A DNA stretch of 10,386 bases from Pseudomonadota bacterium (GTDB lineage: Bacteria; Desulfobacterota; Desulfovibrionia; Desulfovibrionales; Desulfovibrionaceae): the NCBI GenBank assembly GCA_023453335.1, contig JAEXTU010000142.1:1-10386 (forward strand), read 5' to 3'. Shown here one piece after another: positions 6,850-10,386 of the stretch (positions are counted from its first letter, which is position 1; each line of letters begins with the position of its first letter). A program made the position numbers and the translations under genes. The notes under the pieces were generated by a model that was given only the letters and a program-made list of their open reading frames with translations, was not told the DNA's origin and did no database searches.

Positions 6850-6954
6850 ATGCTCGCCGGCGTGGACGGCTGCAAGGGCGGCTGGCTGGTGGCCCTGCCC
6901 TTCGAAGAAATTCCCCGCGACGCGCGGGGGCTCAGGATGGAAATCTGGTACTAG
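6850..6954 (+). pseudogene. DUF429 gene remnant (N-terminal 34 codons)
   Basis: A short frame starts at ATG 6850, four bases after the MarR-type gene stop, and ends at TAG 6952-6954. Its first 16 residues (MLAGVDGCKGGWLVAL) match the characteristic start of DUF429 proteins, predicted RNase H-fold nucleases of usually 200-280 residues, where GVDGCxxGW is the conserved opening. After about residue 20 the resemblance ends and the frame runs into the terminator hairpin of the convergent glycogen phosphorylase gene. The likely reading is a DUF429 gene that once followed the regulator and lost its 3' part in a rearrangement. It could still be translated as a small peptide by coupling to the upstream gene, but an active nuclease is not possible. 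The family call is from motif memory. Confidence 0.6.
6904..6929 (-). terminator. Rho-independent terminator of glgP
   Basis: On the minus strand, 28 bases after the glgP stop, CCCCGCG and CGCGGGG form a perfect 7-bp stem around a 3-base loop (6913-6929). The stem is followed by AATTTCTTC, a T-rich tail in the glgP direction. In the plus direction no T-run follows, so it serves glgP rather than the regulator gene. It lies inside the DUF429 remnant. Confidence 0.65.
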
Positions 6955-6957
6955 GGC

Positions 6958-9459
<2,502 letters not shown>

Positions 9460-9496
9460 CATCCCTCCGCGCCGCGGCAGGCCACGCAGCGCAGCG

Positions 9497-10081
9497 CTAC
9501 TTCATGTTGGCGATGAGCTCCGGCACCACGTCGCGCAACAGGTCGCCCAGGGCCTCCTGGAACAGGGCCTCGTTGCGCTCCTTGGTCAGGTTGAGCGCGG
9601 TGCGCTCCCAGGCGCCCTCGTAGGTCTTCTGGAACACATGCTGCCCCGAGGACAGGGCGCGGTCCAGGACGAAGCGCATCTTGAGGTGCAGCTTGGAGCC
9701 CAGCATGCCGGTCTGGGTCAGGTAGACGTTCTGCACCTCGCCGGTGACCACCCAGTCGCCGCCAAAGGGCGAGCCCGCCTCGTAGGACGACGCGTCGCAG
9801 CCCCGGGCCTTGAACTCCACCACCAGGGCGTCGTGCACCCAGTCGGATACCGCCGAACCCAGGGGGAAATACTTGGTCTGCCCGTCCCGGTCGCCGATGG
9901 CCTTGGTGCCGCCCCGGCTGTCCGTGATCTGGCCCACGCCCACGGCCGCAGCGCAGTCGCCGGTGTTGCGCCCCACCGGCGCGTAGCGCAGGGTCAGGCC
10001 GGCCTCCTTCTGGGCGCAGCCGCTGGAAAAGGCCAGGAGAACCGCCAGGACGACGCCGCACATCCGCGATATATTCCGCAT
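9497..10081 (-). CDS. Predicted lipoprotein, possibly YajG-like, 194 aa
   Basis: The N-terminus MRNISRMCGVVLAVLLAFSSGC is a lipoprotein-type signal: charged start, hydrophobic core, and a lipobox-like SSGC with Cys22 as the lipidated residue. The mature part begins AQKEAGLTL and contains GVGQITDSRGG (48-58), then alternating beta-type segments and a C-terminal helical region rich in Glu, Leu and Arg. This layout, a short V-x-D-x-R strand motif near the start followed by a conserved VVTGEV-type strand, resembles YajG-type lipoproteins, but I cannot confirm it and the function is unknown. The start at 10081 has GGAGG (complement of 10090-10094) eight bases upstream. An in-frame ATG at 10132 falls within the promoter spacer and is rejected. 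A good promoter lies upstream, and glgP follows, so the two are likely co-transcribed. Confidence 0.8.
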   Translation of the reverse strand: MRNISRMCGVVLAVLLAFSSGCAQKEAGLTLRYAPVGRNTGDCAAAVGVGQITDSRGGTKAIGDRDGQTKYFPLGSAVSDWVHDALVVEFKARGCDASSYEAGSPFGGDWVVTGEVQNVYLTQTGMLGSKLHLKMRFVLDRALSSGQHVFQKTYEGAWERTALNLTKERNEALFQEALGDLLRDVVPELIANMK

Positions 10082-10110
10082 GTCACATTCCTCCGCTCGA
10101 GTATCCCTCC

Positions 10111-10139
10111 TTTCTACGGCTCCGGCGGCCATTGTGCAA
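10111..10139 (-). promoter_or_regulatory. Promoter of the lipoprotein-glgP unit
   Basis: On the minus strand TTGCAC (10134-10139) and TAGAAA (10111-10116) are exactly 17 bases apart. The -10 matches four of six consensus bases and the -35 the invariant TTG. The leader is about 25 bases and contains two purine-rich AGGAGG-like sites; only the nearer one (complement of 10090-10094) suits the start at 10081. Confidence 0.5.
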
Positions 10140-10142
10140 GGC

Positions 10143-10220
10143 CCGGCCGGGGGCCGGCGGCCGGCTTGACTTTTCGAGCCCCCCGGGGAAATCTCCCCCT
10201 GCGCGGCCGCCCCCGGCCGC
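10143..10220. repeat. Cluster of three GC-rich inverted repeats between divergent genes
   Basis: Three perfect stems lie in the region between the lipoprotein and the right-edge gene. They are CCGGCC-GGG-GGCCGG (10143-10157), GGGGA-AATC-TCCCC (10185-10198) and GCGGCCG-CCCC-CGGCCGC (10203-10220). The last lies in the presumed leader of the right-edge gene, 11 bases before its GGAGA ribosome site. A weak plus-strand promoter candidate, TTGACT-17-AAATCT (10166-10194), runs through the middle. Such stems arise easily in DNA this GC-rich, so a role is only possible. Confidence 0.35.
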
Positions 10221-10240
10221 AGCCCACGCCCGGAGACCCC

Positions 10241-10386
10241 ATGACCGACGCCTGCCCGGACCAGGACCGCACCCCCGAAACCGGCAAGGACCAGACCCAG
10301 GCCTTCCTGGACAGCCTGCCCGAGATCGGGACCGGCCAGTCATTTTATTTCGCCTGCCACCCGGGCGTGCCCTGCTTCGGGGCCTG
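10241..10386 (+). CDS. YkgJ-family cysteine-cluster protein, 5' part only
   Basis: The first 48 codons of a gene that runs off the right edge. After a polar N-terminus (MTDACPDQDR) the sequence FYFACHPGVPCFGA (35-48) appears. This is the opening of the cysteine cluster in larger YkgJ-type putative zinc/iron-chelating proteins, where CHPGVPCF is followed by a CC pair. The last two bases in the window, TG, fit the start of the expected cysteine codon. GGAGA (10232-10236) lies four bases before the ATG at 10241. It is transcribed away from the lipoprotein gene. The biochemical role of the family is not established; the remainder is outside the window. Confidence 0.75.
   Translation, partial: MTDACPDQDRTPETGKDQTQAFLDSLPEIGTGQSFYFACHPGVPCFGA

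Noticed and set aside
10082..10132. Longer form of the lipoprotein starting at 10132
   Set aside because: This start lies within the spacer of the promoter candidate, adds charged residues before the signal peptide and lacks a ribosome site.

Overview
The window is GC-rich (about two thirds G+C or more in most genes) and densely coding, with long unused open frames in the wrong frames. Gene content suggests a bacterium close to Desulfovibrionaceae (Desulfobacterota): an NAD-glutamate dehydrogenase of the ~115 kDa class, a bacterial-type glycogen phosphorylase, and cysteine-cluster (YkgJ-type) proteins at both edges. This placement is an inference from family memory, not from a search. No rRNA, tRNA, CRISPR, transposase, phage or toxin-antitoxin gene was seen.

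Layout. Left edge, minus strand: the 5' part of a small CxxCxxCC protein (1-105), preceded by a hairpin terminator (174-204). Then a minus-strand run, read right to left: a small MscS-type mechanosensitive channel (start 6132), a 1003-residue NAD-glutamate dehydrogenase (5204-2193), a secreted protein of unknown function (2177-1329) and an HPPD-like non-heme iron dioxygenase (1313-225). The last three are 15 bases apart and share one terminator, so they look like one transcript. The secreted protein is clearly less GC-rich than its neighbours and looks like a later arrival. The channel gene has no in-frame stop codon where the protein should end; its frame stays open through most of the dehydrogenase gene.

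Middle: a MarR-type regulator (6351-6845, plus) diverges from the channel gene over a 218-base region with back-to-back promoter candidates. Four bases after the regulator stop lies a 34-codon fragment that begins like a DUF429 (RNase H-like fold) protein and then breaks off. The terminator of the next, convergent gene lies inside this fragment.

Right, minus strand: a lipoprotein (10081-9497), possibly YajG-like, then glycogen phosphorylase (9459-6958), probably co-transcribed from a good promoter candidate at 10111-10139. At the right edge, on the plus strand and divergent from the lipoprotein, the first 48 codons of a second cysteine-cluster protein run off the window.

Overall this is housekeeping metabolism: glutamate oxidation, glycogen breakdown, osmotic protection and an unusual aromatic-type dioxygenase. 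I found no convincing new multi-gene system. The points that deserve a second look are the stop-less channel gene, the DUF429 remnant with a terminator embedded in it, the atypical HPPD-like enzyme, and the low-GC secreted gene inside an operon.
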